Shown here: in pieces, positions 28,807 through 37,245 of the stretch
How positions within the stretch are numbered: the first letter of the stretch is position 1
Layout: the number at the start of each line of letters is the position of its first letter
Assembly (NCBI RefSeq): GCF_014750685.1
Contig: NZ_JAAXGE010000007.1
Location: forward strand, 372,001-436,000
DNA length: 64,000 nucleotides
Source of the DNA: Bacteroides sp. GM023
GTDB lineage: Bacteria; Bacteroidota; Bacteroidia; Bacteroidales; Bacteroidaceae
Reading direction: 5' to 3'
Position numbers and translations under genes: made by a program
Notes under the pieces: model-generated
What the model saw: the letters and a program-made list of their open reading frames with translations, nothing else
What the model was told of the DNA's origin: nothing
The model's database searches: none

Positions 28807-29841
28807 CTATTCGAAGCGCGGCATTACATATTTATCCTTGTAGGAAGTGAAAGTAATACCCGGCATGGGATGAATATTCGATTCATTCTCTAACGACTTA
28901 ATCAATGAATAATCATCGGCATTCAATGCATAATAATTATCGGAAGCCTGAGTTGTTACCCGGACAGTCCAGTCGAACATATTGCCTATGATAGTCAAAG
29001 CGTCCGTTTCGGGATTGAATGTGGGAATACCTGTTTTTACTAGATCGTATGTGCGATTCTTCAGCACGTAAAGGGCATTGTTGACGTCTGTCATAAAAGC
29101 AAGCGTCTTTTTATTTCTGAATTCTGTCAGGTATAGATGATTCAATGTCAATCCTTCCGGCAACGTGATGGCACGGACATAAGGACGATCTTTTACCTGT
29201 TTCAGATGAAACAGACGACCGTCGGCATCCAACAGGAGATACCCTTCGTCATACTCTTTCTTTACAGTCGGATTTCCTGCTATTTCCGTAGCGGGAAAGC
29301 GGAAACCTTTCTTGGACATAGCTTCCGTGAACAGAAGACTTTTATCTGCCTTTACACTGTTGGTGCCCATGTCGATAAAGTCAATCCCTTGGGAAGTGAT
29401 GCGAAATACATCATCCGGCATCTTCAAGTCTACACGGCCGGACATCGATTCGAGCAAAGGATAAAGACCGATAGAAGGCGCATTGATATCCGAAGGCACA
29501 CTGCGGAAGTTGAAATTCTCCATTTGCACCAACTTAGGATTAACCGCTACTCCTTTAATCGTATCCGGGAAACGCTCGTCGGACATCAACTGACGGAAAT
29601 AGAACATCGGGAGAATACTGTCGAAAGCAGCTTCCGAGTACACATTCCCGGCAAGGTCACGGCGCACCGTTCCTTTTCCTTCCTCCTGTCCCATCTGGGC
29701 AAAATCCCCAATCACGAAACTATATAGCGTAAAGGGAGTCTTCTCCGGCTTTATGACAAAGAAATTGTAACACCAGGGCAACTGCCATAGAAGCAGGAAA
29801 GCAATGGTGACATATAATAATATTGTACTGAAACGTCTCAT
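28807..29841 (-). CDS. DUF4857-like membrane-anchored protein of an ABC transporter operon
   Basis: A 344-residue protein with one N-terminal membrane helix (LLYVTIAFLLLWQLPWCYNFFV) and a large extracytoplasmic part rich in beta strands (YLLLDADGRLFHLKQVKDRPYV, LHLYLTEFRNKKTLAFMTDVNN-like), reminiscent of a propeller. I recognise it only as resembling DUF4857 proteins of Bacteroides that accompany an ABC ATPase and permease. The permease gene ends 40 bases upstream. It may be an accessory subunit of that transporter. No catalytic motif was seen. Confidence 0.6.
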   Translation of the reverse strand: MRRFSTILLYVTIAFLLLWQLPWCYNFFVIKPEKTPFTLYSFVIGDFAQMGQEEGKGTVRRDLAGNVYSEAAFDSILPMFYFRQLMSDERFPDTIKGVAVNPKLVQMENFNFRSVPSDINAPSIGLYPLLESMSGRVDLKMPDDVFRITSQGIDFIDMGTNSVKADKSLLFTEAMSKKGFRFPATEIAGNPTVKKEYDEGYLLLDADGRLFHLKQVKDRPYVRAITLPEGLTLNHLYLTEFRNKKTLAFMTDVNNALYVLKNRTYDLVKTGIPTFNPETDALTIIGNMFDWTVRVTTQASDNYYALNADDYSLIKSLENESNIHPMPGITFTSYKDKYVMPRFE

Positions 29842-29881
29842 CTTTAATTCTTCATTATTAATTCTTCATTCTTCATTTCTT

Positions 29882-30550
29882 TTAGTCTTGTTTCCCCGCT
29901 TTGAACCGTACGATAGAAAGCCAGGAGAAGGAAGCCGTCAGCAATGTGTAGACCAGCAGATAAGGCAGGAACTTATTGTATGCTTCCGGTGTAGGCGACA
30001 AAAAGAAGATTCGCAGTAAAAGCACGGCGATGACAAGATTCAGGATACGACGTTTCCATGCCGGTTCGAGACAAATCCAGGCTACGAGCAGATAGCCGGA
30101 GATTCCGGCAAGATACCACGTCAGGGCAGTGAGCAATATGTGGTTCTTCAACTCGTGGGCAAGTATCCCGTTCAAGTATATCTCCATCAACAGGAAATTG
30201 GAAGCAAAGCAGACGAGAAGCAGAATCAGGCCGGAGAGTAACATGTTCCCCGTCATTTTCAGTTCAGGATAAGGCAAATGAAGAGTCAGCTTCAGACATT
30301 TGCGTTGCATCTCGGGCACAAACTGCACGATAGCCATCAGGATTCCCGCAATCAGCGGAATATATTGCAACATATCAATGAATATGACATCGCGTTGCAG
30401 CATGACTTCCCATACATGAGCAGCCCCTTTCATTTCTACCACCCGGTTGATGCGGAGCATACAGTAACCTGTAAAACCGAGTGTGGCGAGCACGGCAAGC
30501 AAGAAATACCACCGTGTCTTTATCCATTCTTTATAAAATATAGCGTACAT
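29882..30550 (-). CDS. ABC-2-type permease subunit
   Basis: A 222-residue integral membrane protein with about six hydrophobic helices (FLLAVLATLGFTGYCM, MLLSGLILLLVCFASNFLLM, LVAWICLEPAW, LVIAVLLLRIFFL). It starts with the cytoplasmic MYAIFYKEWIKTRW that is common in ABC-2-like exporters. It follows the ATPase gene by 22 bases and precedes the DUF4857-like gene. The substrate is unknown. Confidence 0.72.
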   Translation of the reverse strand: MYAIFYKEWIKTRWYFLLAVLATLGFTGYCMLRINRVVEMKGAAHVWEVMLQRDVIFIDMLQYIPLIAGILMAIVQFVPEMQRKCLKLTLHLPYPELKMTGNMLLSGLILLLVCFASNFLLMEIYLNGILAHELKNHILLTALTWYLAGISGYLLVAWICLEPAWKRRILNLVIAVLLLRIFFLSPTPEAYNKFLPYLLVYTLLTASFSWLSIVRFKAGKQD

Positions 30551-30572
30551 TCTTTTGAAAGTTATAAGTTAT

Positions 30573-31460
30573 TTAGTATTTCCCTGTCAGACCGATAAAG
30601 GCATCTTCCAGATTCACCTGTTCGCTATGCAAGTCCGTATAAGGAACTGACATTGATTTCAGCTTCTCCTCTGTTTCCGCAGGCGGCAGGAAGGAGAAAG
30701 TCTCCAGCGTATTCCGCATGACGGAAGGATGATAGAAATCCCCGGATGCGGGAAACTCATATCCTTCGGGAACCGTAAATGTATAGCGGCGTCCCTTCTC
30801 CAGTAACTCGGAAATAGGTTTCTGAATCAATATCTTTCCGTAATCCATGATGATGCAATCATCAACAAGACGTTCCATATCCTGGATGATATGTGAAGTC
30901 AGAAAGACGGTTTTTCCTTCAGAACGGGCATAGTCGCGGAGATAGTCTACGAACAAGCGGCGGTAACCCGGGTCGAGTCCGAGGGAGAAATCATCCAATA
31001 CCAAAAGTTCGGGATTCTGCGCGAGAATCAGTCCGAGGGCTACTTGTGAGCGTTGTCCGCAAGACATACGTGAGATACGCTGTCCCGGAGCAACTTTCAA
31101 CTTATTCATCAGTTCATAATACGCTTCCCTTTTCCACTGGCCGGGATAGAAAGCGGCGTAGAATTTCTCTATTTCGGTGATGGTCATAAACTGATACTGT
31201 ACATGACCTTCAATCAGCAGCCCGATGTTGCGACGCAGGGCGGGTGCCATGGTTTGTATCTCCTGTCCGAAGATACGGCATTCTCCCGAACGAGGCTTGA
31301 GGTAGCCGCTCAGGATATTTATAGTGGTGGTCTTACCCGTACCATTTTTTCCCAACAGTCCCAGGATACGTCCTTTGGGCACTGTGAAACTAAGGTTCTC
31401 GTAAATCAACCGTTTGCCGTAGTAATGCGTCAGGTTGTTACATTCGATAATTTGTTCCAT
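30573..31460 (-). CDS. ABC transporter ATP-binding protein with atypical motifs
   Basis: A 295-residue ATPase. Walker A is GKNGTGKTT (37-45). The signature is MSCGQ (132-136) instead of LSGGQ, and Walker B is LLVLDDFSLGLD with Asp157 where the catalytic Glu normally sits. The switch His is present (TSHIIQDME, His190). The C-terminal 75 residues form the accessory domain seen in ABC-2 ATPases. It partners the permease downstream. The two deviations may mean slow hydrolysis, but both are conservative and the protein is otherwise intact. Confidence 0.88.
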   Translation of the reverse strand: MEQIIECNNLTHYYGKRLIYENLSFTVPKGRILGLLGKNGTGKTTTINILSGYLKPRSGECRIFGQEIQTMAPALRRNIGLLIEGHVQYQFMTITEIEKFYAAFYPGQWKREAYYELMNKLKVAPGQRISRMSCGQRSQVALGLILAQNPELLVLDDFSLGLDPGYRRLFVDYLRDYARSEGKTVFLTSHIIQDMERLVDDCIIMDYGKILIQKPISELLEKGRRYTFTVPEGYEFPASGDFYHPSVMRNTLETFSFLPPAETEEKLKSMSVPYTDLHSEQVNLEDAFIGLTGKY

Positions 31461-31482
31461 TTGATTTTATCTGTTATTCTAT

Positions 31483-32049
31483 TCAAAAGAAGAAGAGGAA
31501 AAGCAGGGGAATCAAGATTCCGACAATGAGTTCTATTCCTCCTCTACCGATAATACCTTTATTCCCTTTCAGCATGATGACACCGGAAAGAGTGATGATG
31601 ATAAGTCCGATAGCGAAAATATCGGCAAAGTACGTCCACCACTGTCCCGGATTGTAATGCAGACGGGACATCGCCCCGATAAGCGGACGGCGGGTGACAG
31701 ACTCGTAGACTGCTTCCCCCGTCTTTACATTCACCAGCAGGTTGGAACCGCCTTTCAGAAAGACTTTCATCACGTCCGTTTGAGGGAAGTAATGTTTGGT
31801 GTAATTGCCAGTCTCTCCCAGTGGTTCCAGTAAAGTAAGTACTTTCTCCTTCTTCATTCCGGCTTTGTCCGGCAGGTTTTCTGTTATCTTATATTCTTTC
31901 CGCGTGATGGAGAAGTTCGGATTAATCGTATCGCGATGATTCATCACAATGCCGGAAATGGCATATATCAAGACCATTCCGGCAAAGAAAAATGATAAAT
32001 CGCGGTGTATAATCCGACTCCATTTGCGGACGCTACTACTCCACTTCAT
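31483..32049 (-). CDS. PepSY-associated membrane protein
   Basis: A 188-residue protein with an N-terminal helix (DLSFFFAGMVLIYAISGIVMNHRD), a periplasmic part of about 100 residues, and two C-terminal helices (ADIFAIGLIIITLSGVIM; GIELIVGILIPLLFLFFF). RKWSRIIHRDLS...GIVMNHRD matches the PepSY-associated transmembrane families, some of which act in reductive iron uptake or respiratory electron transfer. His residues near the helices (HRD, HRD, HY) could carry haem or metal. It overlaps the OB-fold-like lipoprotein gene by 14 bases and lies 22 bases before the ABC ATPase, so these form one transcript. Confidence 0.75.
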   Translation of the reverse strand: MKWSSSVRKWSRIIHRDLSFFFAGMVLIYAISGIVMNHRDTINPNFSITRKEYKITENLPDKAGMKKEKVLTLLEPLGETGNYTKHYFPQTDVMKVFLKGGSNLLVNVKTGEAVYESVTRRPLIGAMSRLHYNPGQWWTYFADIFAIGLIIITLSGVIMLKGNKGIIGRGGIELIVGILIPLLFLFFF

Positions 32050-32623
32050 ATGAATTAGCTTCCATAAAATAGAATGATAAATACTCTTTTCCTGCGTTTG
32101 CTTTACGGTCGGCTATCTTGGCGCGGAAGTCTGCAATGCGGGATTCGGGCGTGTTGGCTGTTTCGCCGCGCGCTTTCTTCTCTGTGTCGCATCCGGCTTC
32201 GCCTGTTCCGTGTTTCTCGGCGGCTTGCGCTTTGAGTTGGGCTTCCCAGTTTTGGAGATAGGCTTCGTCGATGCGTTGCTCTTTCAATGTACCGGTGACA
32301 CGAACGATAGAGTTTATGCATTTGGGGTCGAATGCTCCCAGTGTTCCGGCTTCTACACGGATTACTTGCGTGTCGTCACTGCCCATCAGGAAGATTTTCT
32401 TTGCGCCATGTTTGCAGGTATGTGTACAAACGCCTTCGATGGTTACTTCTTTTCCGGCAAGGCTTTCGGCATTTGCCAGGAGAGAATCGATTTCTAAAGC
32501 GGAAGAGACGGTTTGTTCCGTAGTTGCTTCTGACGCGCTTTTTTGTTGTTTGTTACCACATGAAGTTCCGATAATGGTTATTGCCATGAGGGCAATTGCG
32601 ATTGTTAGCTTTCTTGTTTTCAT
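32036..32623 (-). CDS. Lipoprotein with OB-fold-like domain and CxHxCxH motif
   Basis: A 195-residue protein with lipobox IIGTSC-GNK. Residues about 45-115 (LAGKEVTIEGVCTHTCKHGAKKIFL ... IRVEAGTLGAFDPKCINSIVRVTGTLKE) read as an OB-fold or tRNA_anti-like barrel, as in small periplasmic proteins. The motif C66-T-H68-T-C70-K-H72 sits in the first hairpin and could bind a metal or haem. A charged helical tail follows. It is translationally coupled (14-base overlap) to the PepSY-type gene, and the nearby TonB receptor makes a metal-handling role reasonable but unproven. No established family name can be given. Confidence 0.65.
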   Translation of the reverse strand: MKTRKLTIAIALMAITIIGTSCGNKQQKSASEATTEQTVSSALEIDSLLANAESLAGKEVTIEGVCTHTCKHGAKKIFLMGSDDTQVIRVEAGTLGAFDPKCINSIVRVTGTLKEQRIDEAYLQNWEAQLKAQAAEKHGTGEAGCDTEKKARGETANTPESRIADFRAKIADRKANAGKEYLSFYFMEANSYEVE

Positions 32624-32708
32624 TGTTACTGCTTTTGTTTTTTATATAGTTTGTAAATAGTTTATTGTTTTGTTTATAGCTTATAATAGTCAGTCCTATA
32701 CGTAATGA

Positions 32709-32816
32709 GTTTCATCCCTACTTGAAACTATCTGTTTCACACCGGGGAACACTTTGTTTCATTACTTGAAACCATTCGTTTCACACCGGGAAACAAACAG
32801 TTTCAAGCCTTGAAAC
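32709..32816. repeat. Five-unit GTTTC...GAAAC palindromic array, 22-bp period
   Basis: GAAAC (or GGAAC) occurs at 32724, 32746, 32768, 32790 and 32812, exactly 22 bases apart. GTTTCA occurs at 32734, 32756, 32778 and 32800 (22 apart) and at 32709. Each unit is a small inverted repeat with a variable centre such as TTACTT or ACACCGG. It fills the gap between the fimbrillin-like gene and the OB-fold-like lipoprotein gene. It may be a transcript boundary or a protein-binding array. Confidence 0.85.
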
Positions 32817-32841
32817 AAATATTAGCCTTTGGGAGGACGAA

Positions 32842-34467
32842 TTAGTCTCTTACGCAACGGAGTTGCATACCAGCTTTGATGCTGACATAAGATAATGATA
32901 ATCTGCCTTCCGGATACTTGGCTGTATTGATTGTACTCATCAATCCAAAGAACTGTATGTTGGTAAGTAGTCCGCTGGTGCTATTGTATATGGGCTTGAA
33001 GGCAGTCGAAGTCATATAATAGTTCATTGCCGGTTTTCCATGCCATGCAGCTTGAATTTTGTCATCACTGGCTATTGCAGTCTTTTGATAACTCCCCGCA
33101 CCTGTAAGACTTGTTGCCATGCGAACACCGGAGAATTGATAATTGAATCCTGCGTCATTAAGTGACGGAATTTTGGCTCCATCATAAGCTGTATCATAGA
33201 AAAGAGCTTTATCACCGTCTTCCGGTACTTTGCCATCAACATCATTAGTAGATTTTCCTACCAGATTAAAGTATTCCAGGCGTGTCGGTATATGCCATCC
33301 CTTCGGACAGATACCTTGTGCTCCTTCAAAAGAGGTCAGATTAGTTTCTGTAATTTCCTTACCGCCAAATGCAGCTTGCAGGTCATAAAGATAACCTAAT
33401 TCTTTTATTGCCTTTTCATCTGTTGTAGCTACGGTTGCACCTTCGGCTGTGATTTCATACGGATACCAAACATGGCTGTCGGCAGTCGGGTCGGTAGAAG
33501 GTGTGAGTCCTTTCGGTAAGTAGATAAGCGGTTCAGCCATCCAGGTTGTACCATTCGTCAAAGTTACAGTATTATACTTCACTCCATCATATAAGAAATA
33601 GTTCTCATCGAGATGTTCTTCGAATGGAACCTCATTGTCTGCACCGATTTCTCCTTCATCCGTCCAGTTCTCAATCTCACCGTTAAGAGTAACGATAATA
33701 TCATCGGGTAATACACGAACGTTCACACTGTATTGTCCGCCTTGAGCCAACTTGGTAGAAGCGAGTTTCTGTGATAAAGTCTTGCCATCGGAAGTCGCTA
33801 CTTCAAGCGTGAAAGCTACCGTTTGCGGAATTACGATGGCACGGTAAGTTTCGTTTGCCTTAACAACTTGTGCGGTAATATCTGTTGCTGTGGCGTTCTC
33901 GTCTGCTGTCACCGAAAGAGCTGCCAGGTCGACAGCAGCAGTAGGAACAGAACCTTTCAGTGCAACTGATAAAAGGTTGAATTCAGTGTCATTTTCCACA
34001 TTGATAACCAGTTTGGTAAGGATATGCTTAAAGTTCATAACGACAGCATTGGAAGAAGGCAATACGCCTGACTTGCTTGCAGCGATAAGGTCGGATGCAC
34101 TGTATCCGGTGGCCTGGTCAGTTTGGTTGGCTTTTACGGTGAATGATGTCGGAGCTCCGGCTGAATTATAAGGATAATAAGCCACTATCTGCGACTCGTC
34201 ATTTCCTTCCGTGTACCAAAGTAAATCACCGGTGAATACTCCGTCGCTGAATGTCATCAGCTTATTTGCTGCATATACGAAGTCATTGCTTCGGGTGATT
34301 GTTACACCGATTTGGTCTGTGTTTTCGAAATTTGTTTCCGTAGCACGTGTGATAATAGGAGCGATGGTGATACGGCTATCGGTATCAATGGGCGTTGTTT
34401 CATTCTCTTCCTGCTGGCAAGATACCAACAGCGCAACTGCGAACATAAACGTCAAAATCTTTTTCAT
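32842..34467 (-). CDS. Fimbrillin-family lipoprotein with C-terminal FISUMP domain
   Basis: A 541-residue lipoprotein (VALLVSC-QQEENE). The N-terminal two thirds match the fimbrillin/Mfa-like fold: RITIAPIITRATETNFENTDQIGVTI, YYPYNSAGAPTSFTV, MNFKHILTKLVINVEND. The last 220 residues carry a FISUMP (Fibrobacter major paralogous) domain with YNTVTLTNGTTWMAEPL and QGICPKGWHIPTRLEY. It is probably a cell-surface adhesin or binding protein rather than a polymerising pilin. It is in line with the TonB receptor operon upstream (38 bases after the DUF6850-like gene). Confidence 0.82.
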   Translation of the reverse strand: MKKILTFMFAVALLVSCQQEENETTPIDTDSRITIAPIITRATETNFENTDQIGVTITRSNDFVYAANKLMTFSDGVFTGDLLWYTEGNDESQIVAYYPYNSAGAPTSFTVKANQTDQATGYSASDLIAASKSGVLPSSNAVVMNFKHILTKLVINVENDTEFNLLSVALKGSVPTAAVDLAALSVTADENATATDITAQVVKANETYRAIVIPQTVAFTLEVATSDGKTLSQKLASTKLAQGGQYSVNVRVLPDDIIVTLNGEIENWTDEGEIGADNEVPFEEHLDENYFLYDGVKYNTVTLTNGTTWMAEPLIYLPKGLTPSTDPTADSHVWYPYEITAEGATVATTDEKAIKELGYLYDLQAAFGGKEITETNLTSFEGAQGICPKGWHIPTRLEYFNLVGKSTNDVDGKVPEDGDKALFYDTAYDGAKIPSLNDAGFNYQFSGVRMATSLTGAGSYQKTAIASDDKIQAAWHGKPAMNYYMTSTAFKPIYNSTSGLLTNIQFFGLMSTINTAKYPEGRLSLSYVSIKAGMQLRCVRD

Positions 34468-34504
34468 TGCTTAATAATTTAGTTTATATAAATATTACTT
34501 GTTT

Positions 34505-36007
34505 TTAAAAAGTGTATCCTAACTTAATGCCTTCGTTCCACCGGCTCGAACCTTCTATATAGTTGAGGTTGAAACCGTGCGTATAGCTTCCCTGTATCTC
34601 CGCGTAAATCCCATGATTGAAATGATAGCGTAATCCGAGATGGAGAGTGGCGTGCGTGGCGGTTGCATATTCATTTTGCAGGTTATAATAATCCGTCAAA
34701 CGATAAGGCGGATTGCCCGGCTCTGTCTCCGTTTCGGCAGTCCGGCTTTTCTCGGTGAAGTTTCCCGTAGAAAAGGAAGCGGCTGCTTTCAGGTCGAATC
34801 TTCCGGTATGAAGAGTGCCGGAGATATAAGTCCGGCTACACAGCATCTTTTCCGAAGCGACATATGGGTACATTTGAGTCGTTAGACGCTTGAATGTAGA
34901 TAATTCAGTGCCCAGGCGAAGCTCTCCGCGAGGACTTATAAGTTCATATTCGGGATGGACAAAGAAGGCGTCTTTCTCAAAGATACGGTTAGAACCTTGT
35001 ATATGACTGGTTGTTATTCCGTTCACTGTTTCTTTGCTTATCACGTTTTCGTTGTTGACGAGGTGAGCCCATTTCAGATGTAATCGGATAAAATGTTCCT
35101 TATTCCCTTGTTTGAAACGATAACTCAGATGAGAAGTAATGCGGTCGGTAGGGAATTTGAACCAAATAGTCTCTTTTTCACCCGCCGAACCGGAAACGTG
35201 TGAATATTCAATATCTCCGTAAAATCCCTTCCATTGAAGTTGCAATGCTGCTCCGTGAGACAGTTCTTTGATAGGAAAGCCATTGATACCCGATTCACTT
35301 AGGTGGATTCCGCTGCCGTTCCATGCTTCATAAGCTCCGTACATAAGCCCCTTGTCCAAAAAGGCGTTGTATGAAGTTGCTGCTGTACCGATAACTTCCG
35401 CTTTCACCGATTCGCTGTTCTTGTTGAAGATATACGAAAGGCCGATTGCCAGTTCATCGACGTGATACATGACACTGGGAGCTACTTGCAGGTCGAGCCT
35501 GTAATTGGTATGCCGCAAGTCTTTTCGCTTTGAATAATTGGCGGAGGCAAAATCAATCTTTCCGCCCAATCGCCAGTTGGGGGCGATATCGGTTGCTATG
35601 CCGCCCATGAACGTATAAGTCTGCAAGTCTTTGCGTCCGGGAGTGAACTCCAGGATATCTACCGGATAGAATCCCGGATGGATAAACATAGAACCGCTCA
35701 TATTCTTGCCCGAAGTATGGTCAAATGAGAATGAACCGGTCAGGGAGTAGCCTTTCAGATGGGTGATGGATTTAGCTATCGCCCCGGCGCTCCATGATTT
35801 TTCCGCTTCGGAATAGTTGCGGAAATCCCCGTGATTGTTTCGTCCGTACAGTTCGGCGTAAGAAGTGGTGATGCTGTCCATCATGATGCCTGTGACATTT
35901 GCTCCGGTATTCCAGGAGTTACGCCGTTCTATAATGTCATAGGTCTGTGCCGAAGCTGCGGACACCATGCATAGTAGCAAAAGACAGGCTATATATTTTT
36001 TTCTCAT
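34505..36007 (-). CDS. DUF6850-like outer membrane beta-barrel protein
   Basis: A 500-residue protein. The ATG at 36007 is chosen because it begins a signal peptide (MRKKYIACLLLLCMVSAASAQ) two bases after the upstream stop; the longer open frame runs back into the previous gene. The mature part has many short amphipathic strands (LTGSFSFDHTSGKNMSGSMF, YRLDLQVAPSVMYHVDELAIGLSYIF) and ends in GIKLGYTF with a terminal Phe, as outer membrane barrels do. I recognise it as similar to DUF6850 proteins that accompany TonB receptors and DUF4876 lipoproteins. The role is unknown; it is presumably part of the same uptake or assembly system. Confidence 0.7.
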   Translation of the reverse strand: MRKKYIACLLLLCMVSAASAQTYDIIERRNSWNTGANVTGIMMDSITTSYAELYGRNNHGDFRNYSEAEKSWSAGAIAKSITHLKGYSLTGSFSFDHTSGKNMSGSMFIHPGFYPVDILEFTPGRKDLQTYTFMGGIATDIAPNWRLGGKIDFASANYSKRKDLRHTNYRLDLQVAPSVMYHVDELAIGLSYIFNKNSESVKAEVIGTAATSYNAFLDKGLMYGAYEAWNGSGIHLSESGINGFPIKELSHGAALQLQWKGFYGDIEYSHVSGSAGEKETIWFKFPTDRITSHLSYRFKQGNKEHFIRLHLKWAHLVNNENVISKETVNGITTSHIQGSNRIFEKDAFFVHPEYELISPRGELRLGTELSTFKRLTTQMYPYVASEKMLCSRTYISGTLHTGRFDLKAAASFSTGNFTEKSRTAETETEPGNPPYRLTDYYNLQNEYATATHATLHLGLRYHFNHGIYAEIQGSYTHGFNLNYIEGSSRWNEGIKLGYTF

Positions 36008-36008
36008 A

Positions 36009-37241
36009 TCACTCATGCAAAGATTGTTTTTCTCGTTCATAAAAATCGGCGGAAGAATTGTTGGTATCCACCAGTATTTCATAGCCGGCTTCCTGTGTCG
36101 CTTCTTCATCTACATAGCGGTGCAGGCTGCGTCCGTTGTAAGTGGCGCTTTGCGTCACATATCCTGCGTCGATAGAAGGAGAAATACGCTTTTTATTGCT
36201 TGAAGAACCGCCGTAATATACTTCCGCACCGTCGATAATCCATTCCCAAGGGACGGCTATCACGCGGTCGCTTGTGCTGCCGGGTTTTTGTACGATGTTA
36301 TCCTTTTCCAAAACGAATTCCTGTATGGTAATGTCCTTTGCCTTGAAAATAATTGTAGCGGGAGAGGATATCGAGTATGTATAAGCATTGGCCTGTCCCG
36401 TCTTTACTACAACGTTCAGATAATGTTCCGGTGTGATTTGGTCGCCCGGAGCCGGATGGTACTGGGTATTCGGGAAATGCACGTTGTTGTAGCAGACAAA
36501 ATATCCGGGTTTGTTCAGATTGACGGATTGCGGGTATTGGGCTGCATGGTCGATAGCTCCGTTGATGGCAATTACTGCATCTTCTCCCGGCTGGAGCGGA
36601 AATGTCTTTCCGGTGCCGCCAAACTGCCATATACATTGGACGACGGGAGCGAAGTCACGGAAGAGTGTACTCCCAGTTATTGGGTCTTGTGACACCCATA
36701 CATTGGTGGCTTGTGAATTGTAAGGGTCGAGTGTCCCGAAGCATAGACTGTCGAGATACTGTACTTCCGAATCGTTATTGTGCAGGATAATGTATTTGTC
36801 AGACTGGTAATCTCCTTCCAACGGCAGCTTCGTACAGCCACCGCAATAGATTTCCTTGATAATAATCGCTCCGGCTTTGGAATGAAGCAATGGAAGATTG
36901 AAAGTCATATTGTTATCACTCAGTTTCACATTGTCCGCCAGTCCGTTGAATATGTCCTGTCCGCTCTTGTCACTGATTTGTATGCGGTATATCCCTTTTG
37001 CCAGTGAGAATTTTGCCGCTCCGTTCTTGTCGGTTTTCGCTTTATAGGAATACCCTCGGTCTACATCTTCTATTTTCACGGCTACTCCTTCCCGGAGATA
37101 TTCAGTGTATCCGTCCGGATAAACGGCGGTGACTTGTAAGGCATGTAACTGGCCGTCGTACGGATTCTCTTTATCTATGTCTGTACATCCCGTCAGGATG
37201 CTGATAACTGTCAGTAATACTATATAGATGGATTGCTTCAT
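36009..37241 (-). CDS. DUF4876-like lipoprotein
   Basis: A 410-residue lipoprotein. The ATG at 37241 starts MKQSIYIVLLTVISILTGC-TDID. An N-terminal Ig-like or carboxypeptidase-like region (LHALQVTAVYPDGYTEYLREGVAVKIED ... GIYRIQISDKSG) is followed by the DUF4876-type block IIIKEIYCGGCTK, SDKYIILHNNDSEVQYLDSLCFG and NVWVSQDP. The CGGC pair stands out in that block and could bind metal or form a disulfide. The gene begins 5 bases after the TonB receptor stop and runs into the DUF6850-like gene, so the three are one unit. The molecular function of the family is not known to me. Confidence 0.75.
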   Translation of the reverse strand: MKQSIYIVLLTVISILTGCTDIDKENPYDGQLHALQVTAVYPDGYTEYLREGVAVKIEDVDRGYSYKAKTDKNGAAKFSLAKGIYRIQISDKSGQDIFNGLADNVKLSDNNMTFNLPLLHSKAGAIIIKEIYCGGCTKLPLEGDYQSDKYIILHNNDSEVQYLDSLCFGTLDPYNSQATNVWVSQDPITGSTLFRDFAPVVQCIWQFGGTGKTFPLQPGEDAVIAINGAIDHAAQYPQSVNLNKPGYFVCYNNVHFPNTQYHPAPGDQITPEHYLNVVVKTGQANAYTYSISSPATIIFKAKDITIQEFVLEKDNIVQKPGSTSDRVIAVPWEWIIDGAEVYYGGSSSNKKRISPSIDAGYVTQSATYNGRSLHRYVDEEATQEAGYEILVDTNNSSADFYEREKQSLHE

Positions 37242-37245
37242 TGGT

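Noticed and set aside
32709-32816. The 22-bp arrays as CRISPR repeats
   Set aside because: Units follow each other without 30-40 bp unique spacers, and no cas gene is present.
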